Of a DNA stretch of 64,000 bases, positions 38,101 to 46,555 are shown in pieces; positions within the stretch are counted from its first letter, which is position 1; every line of letters begins with the position of its first letter. Source of the DNA: Meira nashicola (Eukaryota > Basidiomycota > Exobasidiomycetes > Exobasidiales > Brachybasidiaceae); the NCBI GenBank assembly GCA_001600355.1, contig BCJU01000001.1, positions 4,712,013 through 4,776,012 of the forward strand, written 5' to 3'. Below the pieces are notes generated by a model that ran no database searches, was not told the DNA's origin, and worked only from the letters and a program-made list of their open reading frames with translations. Made by a program: the position numbers and the translations under genes.

Positions 38101-38783
38101 TGGAACTAAGTCAAATGATCGTTCAAGCAATGTGGGATAAAGATTCACCATTAAAGCAAGTGCCCCATTTCACTTCTGAAACTATTGCACGCTGTCGAGA
38201 AAAAGGTATTGAGGAAAGCGTATATGCTTTAGGAGATATCTTACCGGATCTTTCTGACGATGAACGTAATGATTTATTGCGCATGAATAATCGTGATATG
38301 ACGGATGTGGCTAACTTTGTCAACAATTATCCGTACGTTGAGGTTGCATTTGAGTTTGAAGAAACGGAAGGATTACGAGCATCAGATTCAATTATTCTTG
38401 ATGTCAAATTAAGTCAAGATGACGAAGATGAAGAAGAGGAGCCCGATCAAGATGAACATATTATTGCACCCTTTTATCCATTACGCAAAAAGTATTGTAG
38501 CTGGTGGGTAATTGTTGGCGATAGCGGAAGCCGTAATTTGTTGAGCATCAAAAAAGTCATCTTGGATAGTGCAAAAGGTAAAAAGAGTTCTTTCAAACTT
38601 GAATTCACATTACCAAAAGGAAAATTCGAACATCTCAAGCTTTACGTTTTGGCTGATAGCTATATCGGCGCTGATCGTGAATTGAATCTACCATCCCTTG
38701 ATATTGCCGAAGGCGTTGATAGCGATGAGGATGATGATGACGACGAGGAAGATGACGAGGATGAGGAAATGGATCAATCGTAA
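32124..38783 (+). CDS. BRR2: pre-mRNA splicing helicase Brr2 (U5 snRNP)
   Basis: This is the Ski2-like helicase of the U5 snRNP that unwinds U4/U6 to activate the spliceosome. The protein is 2219 residues, near the family's roughly 2150. An N-terminal plug/PWI-like region (to about 450) contains acidic stretches. The first helicase cassette has APTGAGKT (K539) and DEIH at 646-649, then SATLPNYKDVATFL and GRAGRPQFD. A Sec63 unit follows. The second cassette has APTGSGKT (K1387), but its motif II reads DDVQ (1489-1492) and its SAT motif reads LALSVPLG. This matches the known loss of ATPase function in the C-terminal cassette. A second Sec63 unit ends in a D/E-run tail. The single 6.7-kb exon is notable for a spliceosome gene. 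It converges on PDS5. Confidence 0.97.
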   Translation: MPPKNPDLSGYQYSAISSLVTQTDRRYLNKTENEGAGEAESLVGRIDPKAMGSRAGREEVKDLEKKKRRAEQDESGRIRKPARSNALSSSSGAKYADILQATADLEGLSYMPRTAETREAYEFILSIIATALGDQSGDVVRSAADVVIQTLKDEEMKDPDRKKEIESIISTITPDTFSQLVNLGKRLTDFEHDNKQEEDNPDADRRAGAVAEEEGVAVLFDDDEDQSEEEQETFVVREEDDDEEGDGQAAKEEDSDDDNQSQSQGSINDADQEAIKIGQASSHKLKKESLSVHDIDAFWLQRHLASVYSDEHEANQKAEGAMEILASDANIRDCENSLMELFDYENFEVVELLVKNRDIVVWCTKLGRADEDEKVNIQVSMRENGLGWILKKLQGDTIRQGQNTNLVPMDLDEKSKERAYKITTKATLAPGTTVQPRKVVDLEAMSFSQGAHLNTNAKVRLPEGSFKRTKKGYEEIHVPAPVKRTVPESEIVPISSLPVWAQAAFPGATSLNPVQSRCYPIAFGEDDPMLLCAPTGAGKTNVAMLTILHELSKWRDEKSGKFDLDAFKIVYVAPMKALVAEQASNFRDRLAVFDVVVNELTGDSQLTKEQIAKTQIIVTTPEKWDVISRKSSDTSYTNLVRLMIIDEIHLLHDDRGPVLESIVARTIRRMEQLNDPVRLVGLSATLPNYKDVATFLRVNPKKGLFYFESSYRPCPLQQEFIGITEKKAIKRLQVMNEVTYEKTLDQAGKNQVLIFTHSRKETAKTAKFIRDQAMEQDTLSRFLPQSSASREVLQTELEHVKDPNLRDLLPYGFGIHHAGMTRPDRQLVEDLFQDGHLQVLVSTATLAWGVNLPAHTVIIKGTQIYNPEKGQWVELSPQDMLQMLGRAGRPQFDSYGEGIIITNHNELQYYLSLLNQQLPIESQLVSKLADNLNAEIVLGTIRNRDEAVAWLGYTYLYVRMLRTPSLYSVTADYADDDPYLEQKRADIIHSAAVVLEKCGLLRYDRKSGIFQSNDLGKIASHYYITHRSMSTYNQHLRPYLSMVDLFRVFALSEEFKHQVIRQDEKMEVAKLLERVPVPVKEAIPDPSAKVNVLLQTWISQLSLEGYVLAADMVYITQSAGRILRAIFEICIKRGYARLAHSALDLCKMVEMRQWNSMTPLRQFKGVPHDLIRRLERKEYPWNRLRDLEPNEIGELIGLPKAGRPIHRLVNQFPRLDLQAFFQPITTSLLSVQLTITPDFQWDEKVHGHAQAFHILVEDVDGEVILHHEVFVLKQRFAEEEHTVSFTVNMTSPVPPNYYISLVSDRWLQSEVRLPISFMNLILPEKFPPHTPLLDLQPQPISALEDEEAQDLNLNRFKYFNKIQSQTLHALYASDASVFIAAPTGSGKTLCAELAMLRFWTRKEDQGTDRIVCLVPYESMVSSRVAEWKARFGNYRGGKEICSLSGETSSDLRNLEMGDVIVATPEQWDVISRRWRQRKNVQKIALYIADDVQLLGDWKVGPSYEVVLSRARFIAAQTSNPTRFLALSVPLGNARDVGEWLGVKSGNIFNFSPASRPIPLEVHLQSFDIPHFPSLMIAMAKPAYLAIVERSPDSPVLAFVPSRKQAILTANDLLTYVVADGEREGQEDTSRFLNIEGDELKPHLDRVEDEELREVLQYGIGFYHEGLSRGDARIVQRLYNAGAIQVVVVSKEMAWDCPMRAHLVLLMSCQTYEGREHRYVDYSMTDILQMVGHATLSESNDEEDQDTDEGAAKCVVFVQANRKEYFKKFLTEGLPVESRLNAVCQDFFNAEIVAKTIDDKQSAVDILTWTLLYRRLMMNPQVYNCQGKDMQHIGDWLSELVESTLNDLEGSKCIAIEDEMDVSPLNLGMVASFYNVSYVTIDVFNMSLKGRTKLKGLLEIVSSAAEFEDLPIRQHEEMILRRIYDRLPFKLDNINFYTPYHKVFVLLQAHFARINLPIDLAHDQEWILKRILNLLSACVDVMSSNAQLNALIAMELSQMIVQAMWDKDSPLKQVPHFTSETIARCREKGIEESVYALGDILPDLSDDERNDLLRMNNRDMTDVANFVNNYPYVEVAFEFEETEGLRASDSIILDVKLSQDDEDEEEEPDQDEHIIAPFYPLRKKYCSWWVIVGDSGSRNLLSIKKVILDSAKGKKSSFKLEFTLPKGKFEHLKLYVLADSYIGADRELNLPSLDIAEGVDSDEDDDDDEEDDEDEEMDQS

Positions 38784-38909
38784 ACAGTATTGGATTTTTG
38801 TATTTTAGAACAACATGTACAAACAATTTATCTTGTTACATTATGCTAGAATTATGGTACATGAAAGATACTGGAACTATAGTGTACATGAAAAAGTGGC
38901 TGCTGACCT

Positions 38910-41900
38910 TCATCCTTTGAGCGCTTTTTTAGCTTCCCTCTTTTGTCGACGACGTTCATTGCGCGATCTCTTTTCCTGACGAAGGCGACGACGATTTCGT
39001 ACACCACGACCTGCTTCTGCCTCGTCCTCTGTCGTCTCCACTTCTTCATCTTCACTGATTTCAGATGATGAATCTCCATGTCGTCCATCTTCTTCTTCTT
39101 CTTCATCAGTTGTTTGGTCTTCATCGTTCCCACGACGTTTTTTCGGTGTAATTTTATCTTTCGCAACCTTTGCTCGTTTAGGCGTGCGATTCGTCTGTTT
39201 CTCAATTTGAGCAGATACCTTTCGCTTTGCTTGACCTCCACGTTCACGTCGAATCGGATGTTGAAAGGCTTCCAAAGCTTCATTGTTCAAGTATGTTATT
39301 TTGAGAACTTTCATTTGTTCTTCTCTGCTGACGTATGTAGTGTAAAGCTCTTTCGGTAAACCGATCTGACCTTGCCAATCGCCAACGATTGTACCGAAAG
39401 ATTCCGCTTTTCGCTTAATGAGACATATGCAAACGTCGCTCAAGATGTGAATTCCAATCGATCCCAAATCATCTTCCTCAGCCAAGCCTTTACGATCTTC
39501 TTCGACGATATCTCGCATTCCTTTGCAGCGATTGGCGATATAGTTTAGGCAAGCGAGATTGTCCTTTGTTAAGCAACAGTGGAAATAAAATTCAAAATAA
39601 TCTGCTGCTTCTTCAAGATTGTACATCAATGTATCATCTTCTGCTTTCGCGATGCCTTCGAAATCCGGATGATGGTTGATAAGGTAAATCAAACGTGACA
39701 ATGCCATATCGAAGTATCTCAAGCGTGTTTCGGGTTTCATAACCGATAAAAGGCCTTGACATGTCTCTTTGACCAATCGTTTGATTTCATCTTCGGGATC
39801 TTTGGCCACAAGGAACATGAGTGCGTAGTATTTAGGAGGAAGATGGGCCGACTTGGAAATAGCATATTTGCACAACTTTCGTGTTAAAATCTCGCGTACC
39901 TTGAATTGATCACTTTGCATCATCAATGCTAAATGTTGATTATCTTTTGGGGTAATAATCTTTTCAATGGTTGCATAGCGAGCTATTTTGAGAATTTGCA
40001 ATGATGCTTCTAATTTGACGTGTGAATGTGCGACAGGGTGATTGTAAATGTCAGTAGCCGGTTCACCATGCAATAGACAGAAAAAGAGTAATCGAAGAAC
40101 TGGTGCGGCAATCTCTTCAATTTCTTCATGATCTGCGAAAGCGATGCATTTGGTCGTCAAAAATCGCAAGGCTAACAACTTTGCTTTCAATGTGCTATCC
40201 ATCTCCTCTGGCTCGTACCAATCTTGTGATTCGTCGATTGACTGGGGAGGTGTATATTCTTGCACCAAAACTTGCTTGACCACCGCTTCTGTCACTTCTT
40301 CACTGATAGCAGCTGTAGCATCTCTTGCATGCTTTGTGATTTGGCGTAAGATGATCAAAGCACAAACGAGAGAGTCTGGCTCATTAATCGGTAATGTACG
40401 TCCAAATGTTTCACTTAATTCCTCGGCAATACGATAGGCTACATCATAGCCGTTTGATGTTGTGTTTGATGCAATTAATGCAAGAAGTTTGGACCCGAAT
40501 TTGGCACAATCTGGATTAGTGGTGGTCTTGAGAATGTCACCTAAGGCCTCGATATCATCATCGGAGAAATGATGTGAGTCCGAATCAAGGAGGCTTGATT
40601 GGGCGTTGCTGAGCACTAACAAAGAACAAACACGCTTCTTTTGTCCAACTTTATCTTCATGTAATGTGCCACGTAGCTGATCAAAGTATGGAAAGAACAT
40701 TTCTGTCCGTGCTTCTGACATGGCACTGAACATTTGCAGTGTGCAGTGTTGATAGCTCGTTTGCTTTGAAGGCAACAAGAGCTGGGAAGCGTCTTGATCT
40801 AAAGTGTCAAGAATAGGCAAGACCGAGCTAGTGTTCACAAAGGGGAAGCTTGCCAAACGGATGAAAGCGGTGAGAGTTGCTGCCCAACGTTCCGGTTGAA
40901 TACGCTTTACAAGCTCTTTGTAAACTTTCACGTATTGCTCAATGCCAGTCTTTTGATCCATTACGACGGCCAAGAGCTTGTAAGTACGGGCATCATTTTG
41001 CTTGGCAAATGCATGCAGATCTTGACCAGCTTTGAGTGGATCGGGGAAGTGATTGCTCAACATATCGATCGATCTAAGCATGGATTTGCGTACAATGTCG
41101 ATTTGTGAATTCTCGACTGTACCTCCATTGTAACGCTTACAAGCCTCAATGAATGTAAAGAAGTGGTTTCGAGGATTTTTCAAATTAAAAACTTGATTGA
41201 AGCAGTAAATCACATCCTGATCGATCAATTGGATGACGTTCTGGAGGCGCTTGTTCCATTCTTTCATGTTGACACCTGCCTCAGGTAGTGGTAAGATGTA
41301 TCGCTCGAAGCTGGCTTGAATTTCAGTGATCATTCGGGGGCCATCTTGAGCAGTAAGTGCCAGGACCATATCGTTTGGAATAGATCCAAATCGTTTGATG
41401 GTAGCAGCATCTCCAGATGCTATATCCTCATACGCCAAGGAAAAGATGCGACCTAATACTTGCAAAGCAGATACACGTACACCGACCTTTTTATCTTTAA
41501 CCCTTTCTGCCAAGGTATCATAAAGTTGGCGGGTTAAGATTGTTCGAAGAACTGAATAATCAAGAGTGAAGAATATCTTTACCGTCGCCAATCGCACCTT
41601 TTCATCGGCATCTAGTAGCTTTTGCTCAACGTATTGCATCACATCAGCATCCATGTTGCTGTCCTTCCCGATGATTGACACCAAAGACCCCACCCAAGCA
41701 ACCCGTACGGCGTTATTCTTGTCCCAGCTTCTCGTCAGCCAAAGCTTCCATGGACTTTCGTACATCTTTGCCAATGTTGTTTGATAGTTTCCAGGTTGCA
41801 AGGCACGATGAGCGAAGATTTGACCAAATGTTTGAACTGCAATGAGACGCAACTTTGCATCTTCAGCACGAATCTCTTCTTCTATTCGCGGTAAAACGTT

Positions 41901-42731
41901 GTACATTAATTTTGGAGCAAGCTTATGCACATGAGCAATGAGGAGATGGCATGCTTGTAGATCTGATTCTCTCTCTTGTTCATCCGTAACTTGAACAGCT
42001 TGCTCCAGAGCTCCAACGAAGTATTGTGCAATGTAGGTTTGCAGCTCATCTGCAGCATTTTGACCAATCAACTCAGCCAAGTGTGACGCCGCAGGATTGG
42101 ACTTTCTCACTTTTGGATGAAAGTTGGCGATCATGATTTTGACAACGCTTTTGGGAACTGTCGTGCTATGTTGAATGAATAAGCTGAGCGCTTCTGCAAT
42201 CAAAATTTCGACATTTTTAGGTAAATCCGGATGCACCAGATCAAAGAACTTCTTAAAATATTCCTGCATTGATCGTTCAGCATTACAGTATTCGCACAAG
42301 AGTGCAAATGCTCGCATGCGCACGAGACTGTCGAGCAGGGCAATGCAATCTTGAAATTGAGCACCATTCTGCTTTCCTAATCCGTTTGTGGATGATGTGA
42401 GAACGGCAAGGAACAGATCGAAAACGATCATCAGCTGATCTTCCTCTAAGGGTGAATCAGGCGCATATAGTCGCAGTACTTGCGCAAACGACAATGCTAA
42501 TGCCGTTCGAATTTCTTTGTTCTTGTGAAAGAGGAGGTCTTTTTGATTGATTTGACCCATCACATTGTCCAGGATATCCGTGGAGACATCTCCTGGTTGT
42601 TCCTTCTCAAGTGTATGCCATAATCCATTCAGCTTCTTCAGGATAGAATCTGCCGATTGCCCCTTCAAAGCCGAACGAGCCCATATTGGCAGATTCGAAG
42701 AGGATGCCGTGGCTGTGGAATGCCTCACCAT
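38910..42731 (-). CDS. PDS5: cohesin-associated protein Pds5
   Basis: This is Pds5, a HEAT-repeat regulator that binds cohesin's Scc1 with Wapl or Eco1 to control sister-chromatid cohesion. The protein is 1273 residues from ATG 42731 (MVRHSTATA), comparable to yeast Pds5 (1277). N-terminal sequence around LLFHKNKEIRTALALSFAQV and LRLYAPDSPLEEDQL is characteristic. HEAT repeats continue to about 1130 (VRLATVKIFFTLDYSVL, RVSALQVLGRIFSLAYE). The last 130 residues are Lys/Arg/Glu-rich with basic TPKRAKVAK and TPKKRRG patches and an acidic run, suited to nuclear import and DNA contact. The frame continues 30 codons upstream to another ATG. I exclude this because it lacks similarity. The promoter carries ACGCGT 139 bp upstream. 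Confidence 0.95.
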   Translation of the reverse strand: MVRHSTATASSSNLPIWARSALKGQSADSILKKLNGLWHTLEKEQPGDVSTDILDNVMGQINQKDLLFHKNKEIRTALALSFAQVLRLYAPDSPLEEDQLMIVFDLFLAVLTSSTNGLGKQNGAQFQDCIALLDSLVRMRAFALLCEYCNAERSMQEYFKKFFDLVHPDLPKNVEILIAEALSLFIQHSTTVPKSVVKIMIANFHPKVRKSNPAASHLAELIGQNAADELQTYIAQYFVGALEQAVQVTDEQERESDLQACHLLIAHVHKLAPKLMYNVLPRIEEEIRAEDAKLRLIAVQTFGQIFAHRALQPGNYQTTLAKMYESPWKLWLTRSWDKNNAVRVAWVGSLVSIIGKDSNMDADVMQYVEQKLLDADEKVRLATVKIFFTLDYSVLRTILTRQLYDTLAERVKDKKVGVRVSALQVLGRIFSLAYEDIASGDAATIKRFGSIPNDMVLALTAQDGPRMITEIQASFERYILPLPEAGVNMKEWNKRLQNVIQLIDQDVIYCFNQVFNLKNPRNHFFTFIEACKRYNGGTVENSQIDIVRKSMLRSIDMLSNHFPDPLKAGQDLHAFAKQNDARTYKLLAVVMDQKTGIEQYVKVYKELVKRIQPERWAATLTAFIRLASFPFVNTSSVLPILDTLDQDASQLLLPSKQTSYQHCTLQMFSAMSEARTEMFFPYFDQLRGTLHEDKVGQKKRVCSLLVLSNAQSSLLDSDSHHFSDDDIEALGDILKTTTNPDCAKFGSKLLALIASNTTSNGYDVAYRIAEELSETFGRTLPINEPDSLVCALIILRQITKHARDATAAISEEVTEAVVKQVLVQEYTPPQSIDESQDWYEPEEMDSTLKAKLLALRFLTTKCIAFADHEEIEEIAAPVLRLLFFCLLHGEPATDIYNHPVAHSHVKLEASLQILKIARYATIEKIITPKDNQHLALMMQSDQFKVREILTRKLCKYAISKSAHLPPKYYALMFLVAKDPEDEIKRLVKETCQGLLSVMKPETRLRYFDMALSRLIYLINHHPDFEGIAKAEDDTLMYNLEEAADYFEFYFHCCLTKDNLACLNYIANRCKGMRDIVEEDRKGLAEEDDLGSIGIHILSDVCICLIKRKAESFGTIVGDWQGQIGLPKELYTTYVSREEQMKVLKITYLNNEALEAFQHPIRRERGGQAKRKVSAQIEKQTNRTPKRAKVAKDKITPKKRRGNDEDQTTDEEEEEDGRHGDSSSEISEDEEVETTEDEAEAGRGVRNRRRLRQEKRSRNERRRQKREAKKALKG

Positions 42732-44795
42732 CTTGTCACCATGAGTTGCTGAAAGTAAAGGAAGGTATGCAACTTTCGAGAGAGAAGCGGCGTTTATACG
42801 TACACATGCAAGTATGTACATACAGGTACGTGTTGATCTTAATTGCTACTCTTCGCGTCGCGCGTTTTTACGCGTGCCGTGTCTTTGTAGTCGTTTCTAC
42901 ATCCAAGCACTTGTGCTTTTCCAGAAAAAAAATTAGCGCCTCTCATGACGTTTTTTCAGCGTTGGGTAGCACTAATGTAGCTCCTTTGTCCTGCACAATA
43001 TCTTCCGAGTCGCATAGCTGCATACGTTAGTAGTGTCGAGAGACCCTATTAGGTATACTACGTACATATGTCCGTACTTTGAAGAGCACCGTTCAGAGAT
43101 CCTCTCATGGTCTTTGCAATGCGTGCGTGCGTCTTTGTGGACAATCTTTTTACCACCCATATCTAGCAATTCGGAACAGATATTTTAAAAGAAAAAGTAT
43201 TCACCGAAATCATTAAAAGCCTAGTCCAGCCTTGCCCAGCCTTCTACGCGCAATTCCATGGACAATGACGTTATACCACACGCGGAGACTGAATCCTTAA
43301 CCTATTAAATCTGAGCTTTAATAAAAAAAAAATGCTTTAAATATTTTGATTGACAATGCACAAAAGGACCAAACAGACAATGCATTTTTCCTCACCTTTC
43401 TTCAATGCGCGTATATCACGATACTTCGTTTTGGAACTGAAGGAATGCGGTGTCAAGTTGATTCGCACTCGACCCTGCAGGTCTAGCTTCTGTGGAAAGA
43501 ATAGGTTCCTTTGGCGAAGTTGGCTAAAACGGCATGAAGGCACGAAAAGGGTAAACTTATTTTGGTTAGATTGTTTATTTTGTGGCTAAATGAAGTGCCA
43601 TACTGTTCCCGTGCACTTTCTTGCTCACTTTATTTTTTTAATCTGCAGCATAGTTACGTATTCTTTATTTGATCGATTGCGAAATTGAGGCACAAAACGA
43701 TTATATGCACTTTGTCTTTTTACGCTAGCTACCTTTACGCGCATATAATTTGTCATTCTCCTGTCAAGTGCATTGTTATTTGCCGACCGATATTGTAAAT
43801 AGAAGCATAGCATCGAGCCACATATAAATTCTCTCCTTGTTAATTCAATGAATCAAATCATACAGTAGACTTTTTTCTCTTCCTCCTCGCCACCGAACAT
43901 CATATTGCCTTTTCAAGGCTATTTTTTGGACGAGTCCAAGTTCGATTTGTTCTTTTTTATTTGTTCACAAACAGGATTCATACTTTATCCGATCAGGAGT
44001 ACAAAAAGTTTACGAGAATCGCGCGAGAAAAAGGGGTTCATCTGGCATTAATCTATCTAAGACCTTCATATTTCGGTCCGCCGCTCTTGATTTTAAACAA
44101 TACATATTGATTACTCTCTCGTACGCTGCCGAGGTATCAATTTGGTCGGTGCGATTCAAGCGAATTGAGTTTAATCATATGAAAATATTTTGCAATTATC
44201 GCCCGAATTCATCTTTTGGACCTGAACGGAGGCCGTGCATTTTTCTGTAAAGAACCAAGACAATTTGAACAAAAACCCCGCCTTTGTTTGGAAAAATATC
44301 CTTCATTTCGGCTCTTACGTCATCCGTTTGCAGTACGCCAAAACAGTTTCGTAATTCGGACGACGAATAGGCAGCAGCACCCTTTGTCCTTCTTTCGGCG
44401 CCTACTTGCAGAGAACTTTTCATTCAAAAAGGCTGTGGGGCAAAACCCTAACGGTGATATCGCTTCCTACACTCCAACCGCATACGGTTTCTCGATCTCA
44501 TTGTTTTTAATGCGCAAATCTCGCTTAAACGACATCGCAGTGACGAATAGATGATTACTGGTCTGATCGACAATTTCTATATCAAAGGAGCAAGTTCTTC
44601 TTCCCGGCTCACTTCGCATACCGCTACTTAACGGGCAGCACTTGCTTCTACTTCACTTACAGGTCCAACTTCTTTTTTGTTCTTTGACCTTTTCGTGCCT
44701 AAGAAAAAGTGAGTACTGCTAACAAGCCATCCATTTCGATTTAAAACCTCATCCTCCGGATTCAGGAACATTCAATTCGATTCTCGGTCGACATT
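42732..44795. other. 2.06 kb intergenic region, PDS5 / orphan gene
   Basis: This is the longest gene-free stretch in the window, between two divergent genes. The PDS5 side has CGCGTCGCGCGTTTTTACGCG at 42855..42875. The rest is mixed to AT-rich with scattered A-runs (43318..43331) and several frames under 115 codons that look random. Possible splice-like sequence GTGAGT at 44708 and CAG at 44766 could mark a 5'-UTR intron of the downstream gene, which I cannot confirm. Confidence 0.45.
42855..42875 (-). promoter_or_regulatory. MCB-like cluster upstream of PDS5
   Basis: Read on the gene strand this is ACGCGTAAAAACGCGCGACG. It has one full ACGCGTAA MluI-cell-cycle-box match and overlapping CGCG cores, 125-145 bp before the PDS5 start. 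Yeast cohesin genes are G1/S-expressed through such boxes, so the placement is reasonable. The binding itself is inference. Confidence 0.45.
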
Positions 44796-46481
44796 ATGAG
44801 TTCGCATAAATCAATCAAGAGCAATCCTTCATCGCCTCAAAGGCGACCTTCAGGCAGTATACGAAGATTTATTGCCCGTCATGGATCAAATTTACCTTCT
44901 TCCAATAATGTGAACCAAACAAAGAATGAGGCAGATCTAGTGCCCATTCGACCAGAAGCATTACGACCTTATATGGATACGGTAGAGAAGAACAATACTG
45001 AAGGTACTTATACCCCGTCAAATATCGCTTCATCTTCACGTTCTTCTCATGCACATCAACAAAAAAGTTCATCTGCGATTCAATTACCAGTTAATGTTCA
45101 ACACGATACACAATATCTCGCTCAAGCAGCTAATTACGCTTCTCTCGCTAATCTTGTCAAACCGTCGACGGAATATCCCACAATCCCACAAATTGGACCA
45201 GCATACCCGAATACCACTCTTTCCAATCAAAGTGGACCTTCATCCTCATCCACAAAGCAAGGAAATCGACATCGCTTAGTACGCACAAAGAGTGGCAGAA
45301 GAGTGATTCAAACCGTTCGTTCGAACGGTCACCCAGCGAATAACGTTGTACCTCAATCATTTCAAGAGACCGATCATCAAAATTGGGAAGCTGCTCCCCG
45401 GTTGTCTATGTCATCGATTGAAAGTAGCGGAGGAAGTGAAGTTAAAACGCCCGAATCGATGAACGCAAATCTTTCATGGCAGTGTGCTAATGGTGAAAAG
45501 AGCACGATGCAATCCGCTTTTGTTGCCCCGGAAATGGATGGCCCAATGAGCGTTAGTCCCCGTTTGACGCCTTCTTCGCCTGCTCTTGTAGATATGAGCG
45601 ATGCTTTTCATCATAGTCAAGGATTAGCGGCTGTTGGATTTTCTGCTGCTGAAGATGTTGTACAATCATCCATGGATCCACAACTTATTCATGCTGCAAG
45701 AAATATGGATGACGAAAGCGATTATCAATTGAATATCACGCCCGTCAGTACAAGTCCAGCGGGTCGTTCAGCAACCATTAAAATGAAGAGATCTGATGCT
45801 TTACACAAATTACCTGGAACAAGTTTTCACACAGAACGTACCGTGACACCCACAACGTCAGAGTCTATGTATTCTTCAAACCTTGATGAATTGCAAATGG
45901 AGGGAAAGTCGAATGCATCTGTTAATACTAGTTTTCATCAAGAAGCGTCCAGAAATCAACATGCCAACGGAATTGGGGCAGAAGCACAATATCCTCGTTT
46001 TATGACTCCATTTCCTGCCGTTGGTAGTTTGAGTCCGCCTATTGAAGGTGCTGTTAGTCCAGATAGTTGGCGTACATTGCTACCTGAACACGATCGATTT
46101 TATATTCCATCAGAAGCCTTATCAAGCCGTGCATCGAGCATGGTCGGATCTGATGTTTTTCAACGCAATCCTGCAGATTATGACAGCACAGGTGATCGTC
46201 GTCGTTGGTCGAACGAAAGTAATAATGGTGGCAATAGCCATGACAATTTACGTAACACTCTTTACGATTTAGATGGTAGCTTTGGTGGTGCGAGAGCGGC
46301 ATTCGCACCATTGAAGTACTATTACGATCAAAGCAGTCGTAGTTTAACTTCACCCTCCTTGCCTGATCAAGAATCGATAGCAGGTCATAGTGAACCTATG
46401 CGAAAGCAGGCAAGTACGATAAACGAACGCATCAATACGCCAGATTTGCAAAAGAAACATCTGATGCCAGGGTGTGAATAA
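44796..46481 (+). CDS. orphan Ser/Asn-rich disordered protein
   Basis: I do not recognise this 561-residue protein. It has no membrane segment, signal peptide, zinc motif or catalytic motif that I can see. Ser, Asn, Gln and Pro dominate, with many SP/TP sites and basic spots (SSPQRRPSGSIRRFIARHG near the N-terminus and RHRLVRTKSGRRVIQTV near 160-175). Short serine-proline boxes repeat (MSVSPRLTPSSPAL, ITPVSTSPAGR, SLSPPIEGAVSPDS). The composition suggests a phosphorylated regulatory or cell-cycle scaffold, but this is speculation. The frame is long and starts with a well-placed ATG (CATTATGAG), so a real gene is likely. It is flanked by 2.06 kb and 1.46 kb of non-coding DNA, and its stop lies in a hairpin loop. 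Confidence 0.6.
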   Translation: MSSHKSIKSNPSSPQRRPSGSIRRFIARHGSNLPSSNNVNQTKNEADLVPIRPEALRPYMDTVEKNNTEGTYTPSNIASSSRSSHAHQQKSSSAIQLPVNVQHDTQYLAQAANYASLANLVKPSTEYPTIPQIGPAYPNTTLSNQSGPSSSSTKQGNRHRLVRTKSGRRVIQTVRSNGHPANNVVPQSFQETDHQNWEAAPRLSMSSIESSGGSEVKTPESMNANLSWQCANGEKSTMQSAFVAPEMDGPMSVSPRLTPSSPALVDMSDAFHHSQGLAAVGFSAAEDVVQSSMDPQLIHAARNMDDESDYQLNITPVSTSPAGRSATIKMKRSDALHKLPGTSFHTERTVTPTTSESMYSSNLDELQMEGKSNASVNTSFHQEASRNQHANGIGAEAQYPRFMTPFPAVGSLSPPIEGAVSPDSWRTLLPEHDRFYIPSEALSSRASSMVGSDVFQRNPADYDSTGDRRRWSNESNNGGNSHDNLRNTLYDLDGSFGGARAAFAPLKYYYDQSSRSLTSPSLPDQESIAGHSEPMRKQASTINERINTPDLQKKHLMPGCE

Positions 46482-46555
46482 CGTCATTCCTGGCATCGTT
46501 CGATGTGAACAACGACGTTGTTCACAGTGCGTCACGTCGTTGTCAACAAAACGTG
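46463..46555 (+). terminator. tandem hairpins at the 3' end of the orphan gene
   Basis: Arm GATGCCAGG (46463..46471) pairs with CCTGGCATC (46489..46497). The 17-nt loop holds the TAA stop at 46479..46481. Next, GTGAACAAC (46505..46513) pairs with GTTGTTCAC (46517..46525) around GAC. A weaker CACGT/ACGTG pair spans 46533..46555. GTGAAYAACG occurs three times (46474, 46505 and 46553). These may shape the mRNA 3' end or be protein sites. I call terminator only as the nearest type. Confidence 0.45.

Noticed and set aside
38852..39283. 143-codon minus-strand frame at the PDS5 3' end
   Set aside because: It overlaps the basic PDS5 tail in another frame. Lys/Arg-rich composition explains its length.
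42732..42821. 30-residue N-terminal extension of PDS5
   Set aside because: The MVRHST start is closer to the conserved region, and upstream residues show no family similarity.
44708..44766. 5'-UTR intron upstream of the orphan gene
   Set aside because: A GTGAGT and a CAG are present, but the CTAAC branch-like string is only about 11 nt from the donor. Not supported without RNA data.
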